From assembly GCF_028769735.1 (NCBI RefSeq), contig NC_088169.1, positions 38,540,729 to 38,604,728 of the forward strand: 64,000 nt of DNA. The letters run 5' to 3'. The DNA is from Zonotrichia leucophrys gambelii. Taxonomy: Eukaryota; Chordata; Aves; Passeriformes; Passerellidae. This document shows positions 27,801 through 39,613 of the stretch, piece after piece. Under the pieces are notes generated by a model, which saw nothing but the letters and a program-made list of their open reading frames with translations, was not told the origin of the DNA and did no database searches. Made by a program: the position numbers and the translations under genes. How positions within the stretch are numbered: the stretch's first letter is position 1; each line of letters begins with the position of its first letter.

Positions 27801-29685
27801 CCTGTTTCTGGTTCTGGGATGGTAGCCCTAACCATTATCCTTCTCCACACTTCAGTAGTGTGACTGCTGCAGAGAAATCATCATGTTCTTCCACATACCA
27901 GCTCTGGTGCTACAAAATACTTAATGCATTATTAAGCAAAACATATTCCAAGCCTGTAATTGATTCAGGGCCTACACTCTTGCAAGAATTATATCATTTA
28001 TCTTCCTTATAAGTGGAAAAAATTCCTGGACTCTATTTTCTCTCCATAGAAACTACAGAGAAGCCGAAGTAATTAATGAAAAGTACTGGTGTCATGTGGA
28101 CAAGAACAGGGCACACATTCAGCCCTTTCTTCAGCCATTCAGATTAATGGGAAGTATGCTTCTGTGTGGACCATATGACTGGGTCAAGAGGCTGGATTTA
28201 ATACATTTGCAGCCCAATCATTTTCCCAAGTGAACTGTCACTTACCAGTGTGAGACAGAAAAGATGCTGATGACCTGGGCAAAACTCTGCTCTTGTTTGT
28301 GTCAGAACAATATCCCTGATTGCGCTTGCTTCCGTGCAACTGTGGGTTGAGTTTGGCTGCGTCTCCTCGGTTCCCTGGGTTGTCTTTGAACCACAGGAAC
28401 AGTGCTTTGAGACAGCTACTTGGGCAGTCACTAATGGCAGGAAAATCCACAGTTCTTCAGATATTAAGGCATTACAAATACTGAAAAAAAAAAATCTGTG
28501 TTGTATTTTTTTTGGCATACAATGCCTAAAGCCTTTTCTCTCATTCTGTCAGGAACCAAGAACTATGTATACAGATGGTGCCATTTATTATGTTCTGCAC
28601 TGTGACCGAGTGCTGAAATACCTTCAGGAAATCACCAGAAAGCCTGAAAAGCTTTTCTGTCTCTTGTGACTCCAGCTCACTAAAACTATAATTGAATGAG
28701 CACAATATATTAAGCCCTGCATATTACACAGTAGGTTTACAGAAAAGGACATCATCTTTTTCAGCATCATTACAGAAAATATCTTTGCTGTACAATTACT
28801 GCCTATACCCAAGATCATAATGTCTCTGCCTCTCTGAATTCTGCTCTTATAAAATTGCAAGACAGGGTTTTACAAAGAGATGCCTAGGTTCAACGACTCT
28901 ACCTCAACTCAGGTGTAACACCATTAAATTCCAGTGTGCTGCTCTCATTTGTAAAATGCTGCTGGGCCTGATAGTCCTGACATTTAAAACAGTGCTTGTC
29001 GGGGCTGAAATGAATAGACATGAAATGAATGTAACAGTGGTATGAAAAAAGAATTTTAGCTGTGTATCAGTTCAGAGGTTAATGTATTTCCATTCCTGCT
29101 TCTCTGAGCAGATTTTTATGAAATTGATGATTTTTATGAAACTGATGATTAAACTTGGCTCAGTGAGTGCAGGAAATACAAAGAAAAACTAAAGTCAATA
29201 TCTTCAAACTCATTCATCTCTCCATATGAAATGTAAACCTTGGAACTAGTATTTTTTTCATACCCATGTGCTTTACTGTATTTGAAACATTGAAACGAAG
29301 ATCCCTGTGTCATGGACCCAGCAACAAATGTTTTATGGTCATCTTGATACCCACAAGGCCCAACTTTCAGCGATAGCCACCATTCACAAAACAACTGTTT
29401 TGCTTTTAGTGCTTCATTGGAAGCAAAACCATCTTCATCCTTTATTTCCTACTGTTTCCTTCCTGTGGGGAAGCCGGACTGGGGTGCCTTGATATTGGAG
29501 GGTGGTCTATCCATCCACTTCTCCTCATGCACTGTTACAAATTTCCGCGTGTTTTGTTGGAACATAGAACCACAAACGACATGAAGTGTCTTCCCTATTA
29601 CATCCCAGAGACAGCGGGCCGACCCAGCCCTGTGTCCCGCCTGTCACAGGACAAACCCTTGCATCACTCATGAGAGAAGGGGTGA
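24886..29685. other. Intergenic, nothing recognised
   Basis: About 4.8 kb without a recognised gene or repeat family. Base composition is AT-rich and uniform. A short near-perfect duplication (TTTTTATGAAATTGATGA) occurs at about 29115-29150. Open frames lack similarity to any family I know. Confidence 0.5.
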
Positions 29686-29689
29686 ACAC

Positions 29690-30645
29690 CGACAACCACC
29701 AACCCCAAAACCTCCCGGCCGCAGTTCGGGGCTCCTCCAGGACGGGGGTGCCGGTCCCTCCCCGCATCTCCCGGTGTGGGTCCCGCTCTCGGCTGCGGGG
29801 CGGGCGCGGCGCTCCCCGGGGCCGCAGGTCCCCGAGCCGCCCGCCGGGGCTCAGCGGGGGCAGCGGCCGCCGGGAGGAGCCCGGGCGGGAACGGAGAGAC
29901 GAGGGGAGCGGAAGGGACTGCCTCGATGGGCTTGAAAAATCACTGCAGCAGCGGCGGCGGGCTGGTAGGAGATGCAGTGGCCCGGCTGCGCGGCCGCGCC
30001 GCTCTCCCCGCCTCTCCCCTCCGGCTCCGGCTCCGGCCCTGGCCCCAACCCCGGCCCTGCCTGTTTTTTTCCGCGCCTGGCTCCAAAGTTTCTCCGCTCC
30101 CCTCCCGTGTGTGCGGGAGCGCCGAGCTCAGCGGTAAGCGCCGGCCGGGAGGCCCCCGGTACGGGGAGGCTGCCGCGGCGACAGCCGGAGCATCCCAGGG
30201 AGGGGAAGCCGGCGGGGCGGGCAGGGAGGGAGGCGGGCAGGGCGGGGGTGGAGGCTCGTCTCCCTGCTGAGGGAGCAGGGACTTGCAGCGTTCTGGGTTT
30301 TCCCGACCACTCTTTCCCCTCCCCACCCGCTCACCCACCTCCCTGCCTCCGTCCCCGCCTCCTTCCCTCCCGCCTTCCCTCCCTCCCCTCCAGAATTAAA
30401 GCTGGGGATGGGTGCGAGCCAACGCCTCTGCTGCCGGCTCGCTCTGCTCCCTCCCCAGTAGGAAAGCTGCTCCAGCAGCTGCTGGGGCCGCTCCGCCGTG
30501 CTGCCCTCCCCGCTGCTGCACTGTGCCCTCCGCCCGCTCTGCGGGTCCCTCCAGGCAGGGTCGCCCCAGCCCGCTCGCAGCTGCGGGGCCAGGGCAGAGC
30601 CCCTCCGGCACCCCCGGCGCTGCGGGGAGGAGACATCATGCAGTA
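29690..30645 (+). promoter_or_regulatory. Orphan CpG island with plus-strand splice donor; candidate promoter and first exon
   Basis: About 950 bp of very high GC and CpG content, 12.5 kb upstream of TPP2, with many GGGCGGGG-type GC boxes and no TATA box. A near-consensus donor GCG|GTAAGC lies with GT at 30134-30135, which would end a first exon on the plus strand. A frame starting with ATG at 29926 (GLKNHCSSGGGLVGDA) runs through that donor, but its proline/arginine-rich tail resembles GC-rich 5' UTR rather than a known protein. In recalled human synteny FGF14 lies head-to-head with TPP2, so a distal FGF14 promoter or a lncRNA promoter is possible. No FGF14 coding exon was seen. Confidence 0.6.
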
Positions 30646-30649
30646 GTAC

Positions 30650-31325
30650 ACATACTCAGTGACAGTTTACCTCTCTTTTAAAGCAGAGGCAGCTGCTAGC
30701 CCTATACAAACTAGTTACAACGTGTAGCAGTATTTAACATTGGCAAGTAATTTCCGTAATTTTTTTAGTCACTACCTGAACACATTGCTAGTCCTCAGTG
30801 TGGGTATTGCTGTCTCTATTTAGGGTCATAGGAAGTCAAGTCTATGACTTGAAATGATATGTTGACAGTGGTAAGGTGACAATTATCTAGTGTGTGTTTT
30901 TCATTTTACCCGATTTTAAAATATTAATAACTCTAAAGCTAAGTTTTTCAGAGCTTCAACAACAGTCATCTGGACATTTAATGGCTGGGATATGTTTCTG
31001 TGTTGTAAAACATGAAAACAACCACCCCTCAGTCACTGTTTTTGTGTAATGTCATGAATTAGATATTTGTTAAAGTTCTCCTCTTGAGGGCAGCAAATAT
31101 TCAGAACGAAAAGTTGTTCATGTTTCTTAATGATATAATAAAGAATATCCTGGATATGAAATACACGAGAGTTAGCTTGTCCCTTGGCTTTCACGGTTTA
31201 GAGAAAGATTCACTTACAGCTCTACAATTCTTGTACAAAGCCTGAAAGTTTAAGTGAAAAATGTAGCATATGAAATCAAGGCTTCACCTTATAAGCCAGC
31301 TGCGAAAAGAGTAACCAAGCAGAAA
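30650..31325. other. Noncoding stretch after the orphan CpG island, nothing recognised
   Basis: AT-rich sequence without repeats or open frames of note. If the donor at 30134 is used, this would be the start of a plus-strand intron. Confidence 0.5.
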
Positions 31326-31327
31326 CA

Positions 31328-32030
31328 TAGAGAATCATAAAATCATCAAGGCATAGAATCATCTTAAGAGACCCTTAAGATCATGAACTCCAACTGTCAA
31401 CCCATCCCTACCATCCATACATTCCAACCTAAATTCTCTGTTAAAGAGATCAGCCTTTTCCTCCAAAGACTGGAGAAGGCCTGCTCCTGAATATTAAACC
31501 ATTATTTTTAAAAGTATATCCAGCCTTCCTGAACTCCTTTGCCCTTCAGGACTGGCTCCCCAAGGCCTCTGTCCTAACCAGGCCGCAGTCTGTCTGTGGA
31601 AGTTCTGCTTCTCCTTATTTCACCCCTATAGAAAACACTAACATTTCATGGTCATTGTGCCCAAGATGCCCACTGACCACCACATCACCCACTTGTCCTT
31701 CTTGGTTCACAAACAAAGGTCTAGCAGGGTACCTCTGCTGGTAGGCTCATTCAGCATTTGTGTTAGGAGATTGTCTCCCACACACCTCAGAAACCTCTTA
31801 GACTACTTCCTCTCTGCTGTGTTGTATTCTCAGTAGACATTTGGCAAATGTGTTTCCATGAGTACCAAGGCCAGCAATCATGAGACTTCTGGCAGCCACT
31901 TGTAGAATGCCTCATCAGCCTGCTCATCCTGGTTGGGTGGTCTATAACAGGCTCCCACTGTGACATATGCCCCGATGAACTTCTCCCATGATGTCACTCA
32001 GCCTTGTCATCTTAATCATCATCCATTCCA
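31328..32030 (-). mobile_element. CR1 LINE, inverted, internally deleted (3' tail joined to the ORF2 endonuclease region)
   Basis: Positions 31328-31425 read as an inverted CR1 tail (AGAATCATAAAATCATCAAGG, GACCCTTAAGATCATGAACTCC). From about 31495 to 32030 the minus strand matches the 5' part of CR1 ORF2: coding words for TVGACYRPPNQD, a degraded LALVL.GDFNLP-like segment, and later words for LGHNDHEM. These are the apurinic-endonuclease-type domain motifs of CR1. All pieces are in one orientation, so a deleted single copy or two nested copies are both possible. Frameshifts and stops make it inactive. Confidence 0.7.
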
Positions 32031-32034
32031 ATGC

Positions 32035-35000
32035 AATCGAAGCACTCTGTAATTTACAGTAATGTACAGTAAAACACTTAGTAATGTACTCCTCTCTTGC
32101 TTCCATCATCTCTTCTCTAAAGTTTGTAGCGATCCAACAACAGTCATTGTCATAAAGTTTAAAATGAGCTTTTAAACATAAAGGAGCTTGATTGAAGTCG
32201 GTGTGAGAAGTTCAGGTGCCTTATACCATCTCTGATGATTCATGAGCTTATTTATACATGCTCAGCCAAGAAGAATGACACCTGGGCTATGTTCTGTCTA
32301 CTGTGTCTTTATCATGGACACAGTGCAGTATTCTCCAAACAGAAAAAAGGAAACAACTACCAACCAGTCAGCAAAAACTAATAACATATGTTGTGGGTTT
32401 GCCTATTTATTGCTTCTGTGTCTTCCATGTGGCTTCATTCTTCAGTGAGGTATCATGCTGCAAACCAATAAAAATTATTGCAGTGGTCAGCAAGCCCATG
32501 ACAGGTTTCAGGAAGTATTTCTGCACCTCAACAACTGTCACTGTTACTTCTTGTGCTGGTCAATATGCTGCACCAACGTCATTGGGCAAACTCAACTGTC
32601 TTTAGCAAATTCAATGCAAATGTAAAGGAATAGTCTTTCTTTCCTCATTCATTAATTAATAAAATAATATTTTGAACTAATGCACTGAAAATAACTATGA
32701 CTTATGTGTAGTCTTTGAATGAAGCTAGATAAAAGACAATTAGACAAGTTCAAATGCAACCTTTACTACTGGCAATGCTACAAACACACATTGGTATGTC
32801 TCATTTTACTGTTGCCTAGATTTTATTAATAGAAACTCTGTGTTTCAGGACTTCTCTTTGCTTTTGACCCAGAATAAGTGCCTGACCCAGGAAAGACCTG
32901 CTTCCCTTGTTTACTTCAGGTACTAGAAAACATAATGCCTTCAAATTTGGAGAGATGCAGAGATCCTGGGAATAATGGAAGGAGTTTGATTCTCCTCTGC
33001 TTGGTCTTTGGCTTACCTCCAACTCCCAGGAAAGCTGGATATCATTCTCAGTGTGGTATTTCTGTTTTGTACCAAATCACGCTCTCAAGGAGTACTTACT
33101 TGCAGTCTTGCAGCAAGAATGTATACTCTGGATGTGTTATCTAAATCCCATAACTCAAATCCCTAAGTAGGTTATATGTATTTGAATTCTTCACTCATTG
33201 TGATATTGAAGAGGTCATGATAACACGGAGAAAATCAGGGGGAAGGATCTGAAAGGAATATTGTGTAGGCCAAAGGAATAAAATTTCTTGTGAATGAGCT
33301 GAAAGGCAGTGAGTATTGCATGTCCATGCAGGCTTGTGAAGGAGACCTGACCTTGCAGGTTATTCTGTATGGTGTGCAGGTTGAACTGCATCTAGGCTGG
33401 TGGAAGAGCTTAGCCTCCATCATTTGGAGCCCCATTTGCCTGTGCCTTGAAGAGAGGCCAGAGAGCAAGATCAGCATTGGATGGATCATCGCTTCATCCT
33501 GCATAGGTCTGGACTGGGGAGCCACATTATCCCTTGTCCATACATAGTGCCATACACGCCCTTTTGTTGAGGAACTCAAGGACTGGATGTTGCTGGTCAT
33601 TCTTTATTGCAAATTAAGGCGCTCCTGGCCCTGGAGCTGTCAGAAGGCCAGGTATGTCACTATGCTGGGAAAGCTGGGGCAATGAGTATTGCCTCCCTGA
33701 AATCCTTCAGAATTCTGGCTGTGGGTCTCCTGTGTGATCCCTGGAAACGCTTCTTTTTCCTTTTCCTTGTCTAGGTAGATTCCTCTTTTGCCAGAAGAGC
33801 AACTTATCCAGGTTAATCAAGGTTTTTGTCCCTATGCTCTAACATGCCCTGAAGACTCAGTTTAAGAAATTGTTCTAAGTGCCTTCTTGTTGTGACATAT
33901 AGCAAGTCTCTGCTTTCAAGGATGTAAAACCCTCAAATCTTTGATTATTCTGGCTATATTACCATTTTACATATTGCAGTTGACTAGATTAATAAATGGT
34001 GTTGTACCATGCCAAAATTAAAATGTTTTCTGTACCCATATGAGTAATTTAAGTGCTTTCTGACTTTTTTCCTTACCTCCACTAGTGCTGTAGTATTTTT
34101 TGCTCTAACATAATTCAGAATTATAAAGTATTGATTTTCAGTTAAAGTATTGATTGCACAGATTTATGTGTGCGTTTCTTATTTGGGTATTTCAGATTTT
34201 ATTAATGTGCATACAATGTAAATAGAAAATAATAGCCTTTGATACTCAATGTAAAATAGTCTTAATTAGCCATGTGACGTATATAGAAATAATTAACTTT
34301 ATGGCCATTAGATGTCACTGTTGCTCTGTGTGTACATGATTGAAGCATCACTCCCTGCTCTAAATCGTGGTCCCCTAAAAAAATTTCTGCTATAACTCTA
34401 CAGCTTTCTAGTGCTCTGTCCTTAATGCTATACATTGAGTATTCACCATTTCTCTTAAAAATTAAACCTTAGAATTTGTAAAGTAATGAAAATATATTAT
34501 TTCATTATTTTGAAGTCTTAACCATTAGATCTTTACATTAGAAGAAAGACATTGTTTCTAGAAAAATAAAATGTTTAATCAATTAGTAGATTTTTGCATT
34601 GAAGATCTGCTAGATGGCTTTTCATTCTTTGGTTTGAAAATATTATACAGTTCAGATGTAACTGAAAAGTGAAAAACCTGTCTCTTCATATGCTAATTTA
34701 TTTCCTCTGACTCTGAAATAACCCTTAGAACTAATTAAAAATACATTCAATAATTTTTAATTTTTTCCGCATCACACCAATGACATGCCTATTTGTCCCT
34801 TCTAGATAACTAGCCCAAAATGTCTCCTGGAGTCAGTCTTCTATTTATTCCTGCCCATGAATTAGTGAGGAATACATATATGGTCAGCAAAGTGGAATCA
34901 TAAAGGGAAATTGCAAATCATTATGAGGTAAAAATCAGTTCAGAATGGGACTTGAAAACTTTAGAGTCCTCAAAAGTAAAGCAGTTACTTTACATGAGCT

Positions 35001-36575
35001 TCCAGAGATTGTGAGGTATAGGCATTATTACATGTTCATTTTTGTCAGTGCAAACAGTCCACAGATTTTAAAATATGTTTTGTTAACAGCAAAGGTGAAA
35101 CTTCAGAGAAGGTTAAATTCCTGCCTATTGTCTCTTACCCTCCCACTGCACAGCGCATTGGATAGTCTGACTCCCATCTCCTCAAGCTTTCTATGGATAC
35201 TGGGGTAGCTGGGCAGTGTTCCCAAAGCCTCTCTGCCCCAGGATGGACAAGCCCCTTGCCCCAGGCACACTGCTCCAGCCCTGACCATCACTGAGCTTGC
35301 TGCAGTTTCTCGATGTCTTTCCTGTGTTGGAGAACAGCATCTAGATGTAGCTAGTGAGTGCTGAGCATAAGGGGACAGCCAATGCCTCCCTGATCTCCTG
35401 GCCATGCTCCAGGGATGCAGCCCCATATGCCTTTGGCAGTCTCTGCTGCCAGGGGATGCTGGTGGTTCCTGTCCAAGTAATTGGTTGGAATAAGGAACAC
35501 AGCATAGGAATAAGTTCTCAGCTCTTTAGATTTTAGGAATTCATGAGTTCTGCATGGATCTGTGTAAAAAATGTACATGCACCTGGAGAAGGAAGGTGGC
35601 AAAGTAAGAGTTTTCAGATAATACTTGATCCTTGAGGGAAATGAAGGAAGAGTGTATCATGCACGAATCCTTCAGGGGAATGAGGGCAAAGAAAGAGAAT
35701 ATAATATAAAAAATGCAGCGTTATACATATATGTATGTATATCTACTCAGAAGTGCCATTTTGAAAACTTTTGGATGCATTGATGAAAACACTAAATCAA
35801 TGCCTGACAGAGGTCAAAACCCTAAATATTAAATTGTTAGCAGAAGGTACAGAGAGTGAGGCAGAATATCATTATGCCATGGCTGTATGGTTCATTACAT
35901 ACAGTTCTTCTCGCTTCATCTCAAAAAGGGAAGAATAAAATAAAATGTCCAGAGAGGAGAAATAAGAAGAGAGAAGCAGAAGAAGCTTCAGAGAAGAGCT
36001 ACAAAGATGATCAAGTTCATGGATTTCTCAGTAAACTGAGATGCTGGAAGTAGTCTGGGAAAGAGAGAAATGGGGGCCATAAAGAAGAAGTCCAATCAGA
36101 TGAGTAGTGTGCTGAAAGTGAATAGGAGTAAGTTCTGCTCCGTATCCCTCAGTACAAAACCTGGCATGAGCAAATAAAACTGAATGTATATCTTTGTACA
36201 CAGAATCAATTTTCATGGCATGTTGTGGCTATTAAAATTTTAAGGGATCAGAGACCTCATGGTTCTTAGTCAAGTAGCAGTTATTAATGCTTATAAACCA
36301 CTGAGTGTACACAGGCCACAAAAATTTGGAGGAGTTTATTGTACAGGCAAAACATCCTATATATTTGTCCTGTTCTTCTTTATTTCCTTGAGCATGTCCC
36401 TTCTTTACTGCCAAGAACAAGGTACTGGGCTAAAGGGAGCTCCAGTGTGAGCCAACATGGCTACTGTTATTTCATCATTAAAAAAAAAGTATAATCTGAA
36501 GGAATGTAGAGGGACTTCTGTAAAGACTGCTTCATGCAAATTCAAAAGTTTATTTCTTGCCTGACTATTATGCTA
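32035..36575. other. Noncoding, AT-rich, nothing recognised
   Basis: About 4.5 kb without recognised exons. Position 33235-33600 and 35100-35450 are slightly GC-richer with open frames of 85-121 codons on both strands, but the frames resemble no family I know and lack splice-framed structure. Confidence 0.5.
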
Positions 36576-36580
36576 ATGTA

Positions 36581-36634
36581 GAATAGAATAGAATAGAATA
36601 GAATAGAATAGAATAGAATAGAATAGAATAGAAT
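36581..36634. repeat. (GAATA)10 microsatellite at a CR1 tail
   Basis: Ten perfect GAATA copies occupy 36581-36630, followed by GAATCATAGG, the inverted CR1 3' terminal motif. The array appears to be an expansion of the CR1 tail repeat. Confidence 0.95.
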
Positions 36635-36855
36635 CATAGGATCATTAAAGCTGAAAAGACCTCCAAGATCCCAGGCTCCAGCCTTGGACTGAACACCACT
36701 TGGCCACCTAAACCATAGCACAAAGTGCCACGTTCAGTTGTTTCTTGAACACTTCCAAGAATGGTGACTCCACTTTCCTGGACAGTCCATTTTAATGCCT
36801 GACAAGCCTTTCAGGGAAGAAATTCTTACTGATGTCCAAACTGAAAGGGTTTGTT
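36631..36855 (-). mobile_element. CR1 LINE 3' end, inverted
   Basis: Inverted CR1 landmarks: GAATCATAGGATCATTAAAGC, AAAAGACCTCCAAGATC, TTTCTTGAACACTTCCAAG, AATGGTGACTCCACTTTCC and GGGAAGAAATTCTTACTGATGTCC. It is truncated on the 5' side of the element. Confidence 0.92.
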
Positions 36856-36859
36856 TGTC

Positions 36860-39045
36860 ACTTATGTAATTCAGTATGAAATGAAGTACAACAGGAATTT
36901 TGTCACATTAGTACTGCAAGTAGAAATTACTGTAACAGATTGTGACAGGCTAGTGTTAATGACAGGTAAATAATTGTTGGTGTAACAGGTTAGTTAATGA
37001 AAACAGAGGGGAAATACAAAACAAGTGTCAATCTCATTTTTCTCACTGCTATGGGAGATGAACATTCGCAGTGCCACTTTTATTACAGCTTTAATACAAG
37101 TTTCAAACTTTATTGGCAGTCCCTGGACTTCAAACAGCAAAATATTGGGTTCTGTTTCTGACATGACTGTAAGCCTGTAGTCTGACATCTTGCAGCAAAG
37201 GTTACCTTTCATCTCCCTTTGGGTAGCTTAAAGCTCCAAGTGTCCCACTGAGGATCTTCCAAACTTGTGTGCTGTCAAGTCTGCTCAGTCACCAGTTTGG
37301 GATTTTTTCCTTTCCTGCCAGCAAGAGCAATGGCTAAAATCTCAACACTTCCCAAAGTTTTTCTCAGCCCTGTGATTAAACTTTTGGAAGTCTTACTGTA
37401 AATGACCCACCTTCCCATCTGTGAACAGTATTAAAAGGCCCAAATGAATTGTTTAGATATAGAAAAATGCTCTACCCATGACAATTTTCAAAATATTCAA
37501 AGTAATCAATCACTTGCTTTGGAGACTATGGGAAAATTATCACCATCTCCTATTAGCAGCTCTTCTACTGCCTACCACCACTCTCCAAAGATCTCACAGG
37601 ATTTCACAATATGTCAACTAATTAGATATTGCCATGTGTCTGAACCAGCCTCTAATCCCTCTCCTTCCTTCTGGCTGATGGCATGTCATCTGCGCTCTAA
37701 TTTGACTAACTGATAGTGTTCTGCCTGATTATATGGCATTAAGGAAAAGTATTAGAGGAAAGAGGACAGTGAGAGAATTAAAGCTGAGACATCTCTTGAA
37801 ATATGCCCCAAGGAGTTGTGGGAACAGTGAAAATCCATTGAGTTAAATTATATCTTCCAGGTGATAACCAGGAGTAATAAAGACATTTTTCAAAGACAAA
37901 AATGAGAGTTAAAATCACCCATTTTGGAGAAATGGTATTTGGGGTGTTTCTTATGTGGACTGGGTGAGGCTCTGTCAAAGTAATCCTAGAATATGGATGA
38001 ACTTCACCTTGAGCAATCTCAAGAAGCATCTCTCTGCAATTAGTTTTTTGAATGAATGCACTGAATTGCTGTGGTTAAATTGCCTTGGATTTCGGTTTAG
38101 TGTTAAAGCCACCAGGCTAGAAGGCAGTCACTCTCCACACTCTCAGTTTAGTTTTCACAGGATGGGATGAACAGGTTTAAAGCCAGCGCTGCTGACTGAG
38201 AGGTCTTGCTTCCTTTTCAGTCTGCCTTGTTGCCTTCTCCAGCATGTGTGCTACTCCCGCTGAGCTTTTGGAAACAAATTTGTTTTACTACAACAACACA
38301 AAGCAAACAGGATTTTTCTTTTGTTTGTTTGCTTGTTGTTTGTTTGGACTTTGTTCTGTTTTATTGTGGGAAGGGAGCAGGACAGAGCAACAAAGCCACC
38401 AACCTTCTTGGTGATGAGAAGCCATTAATGAGGGCAGCTGCCTGTGAGAGGGGATGAACCCTTGAAATCTAGTGAGACATAGTTGCTGCTTAGCAGGTGC
38501 TGCAAAGTTATTTAAATAACAGGTGTTGACTGGGAGCACTGAGAGGTACAACTCCCAACCTCCCATGAAGAGAGAAAAGAGAGTTTCTATCATGTGGGTA
38601 CACTGATGACATTTCCTGGGCTTACAACAGAAAAGACTGCCCCTGTGATTGCGTTCTGTGCTGAAGTTCATTTAAAAACTTGTTTAAACTTGTCAAGTGG
38701 AATAAGACCCTGAGGTTATACTGATCAAAATAATGAAGTTGACACTTTAGCCCCTCGTCCTTTTGGACCCAAGTCTGTCTGGCACCTGCAGCAACCCAAC
38801 ATGACTTGGAGGCTCAGGGTTTCAAGTAGCTTTGGGGCTTGTTAAAGGGAATGCCCAGGCCCCTGCAGCCCTTCAGCATGGCCTTTGCCTTTCCTGCAGC
38901 ATTAGAGGTATGGGCTTGGTGGGCTCAGCTGGGCTTGCTGTCATCCCACCCACACAAGAGGAAGGGTTACATGGACACAGAGCAGACTGGTCCACCCAGG
39001 CCTTCCTGGGGAATAGCCCAATGCAACTTCCATCTTGTGGCACTG
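36860..39045. other. Noncoding, nothing recognised
   Basis: AT-rich to 38.7 kb, then GC-richer from 38.75 to 39.05 kb just before the LTR. The GC-richer part has overlapping open frames of 78 and 144 codons, the longer one reading into the LTR, so neither looks like a gene. Confidence 0.5.
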
Positions 39046-39050
39046 TGTGC

Positions 39051-39613
39051 TGGCTTGGGCTGGGATAGAAACAGTGTTATTCACAGTATCTGGTACGGGC
39101 TGGTTCTCATTTGTCCTGGAAAGGGTATTGACAATTCAGGGATGCTGCAGCTGTTGCTGAGCAGGGCTTGCACAGAGTCAAGGCCTTTTCTGCTTCTCAC
39201 CCCCCCAGGGAGTAAGTTGTGGGTGCACAAGGAGTTGGGATGGGACACACCCAGGACAGCTGACCCCAAGTGACCACAGGGATATCCCATATCATAGGGC
39301 ATTGTGCCCAGGATATAAAACCGGGGCAAGAAGGAAATGGGGAAGTTTGGAGTGATGGTGTTTGTCTTTCCAAGTCACGTTGTACATGATGGAGCCCCTC
39401 TTTCCTGGGTATGGCTGAACACCTGCCTGCTCATGCAATGGACAATGAATGCATTTCTTGTTTTGCTTTGCTTGTGTGGGTGGCTCTTCTTTTATCCATT
39501 AAACTATCCATTAAACTATTTCTCTGTTCTACTCTTCTGATTGTCTCCCCTCTGTGGGAGAGTGAGCAGCAGTTGCATGGGGCTGAGCTGCTCTCTGAGG
39601 TTAAACCAAGACA
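39051..39613 (+). mobile_element. Solo LTR of an endogenous retrovirus (same family as in TPP2 intron 2)
   Basis: It begins TGGCTTGGGCTGGGATAG and ends GGTTAAACCAAGACA. It has a TATA-like GGATATAAAACC at about 39312, ATTAAA signals near 39500 with a short local duplication (ATCCATTAAACT twice), and the CTTCTGATTGTCTCCCC block. About 560 bp. It is better preserved than the intron 2 copy, and no retroviral internal region adjoins it. Confidence 0.8.

Noticed and set aside
30128..30651. Both-strand frames of 68-224 codons in the orphan CpG island
   Set aside because: Overlapping Pro/Ala/Arg-rich frames on both strands point to base composition and not to genes.
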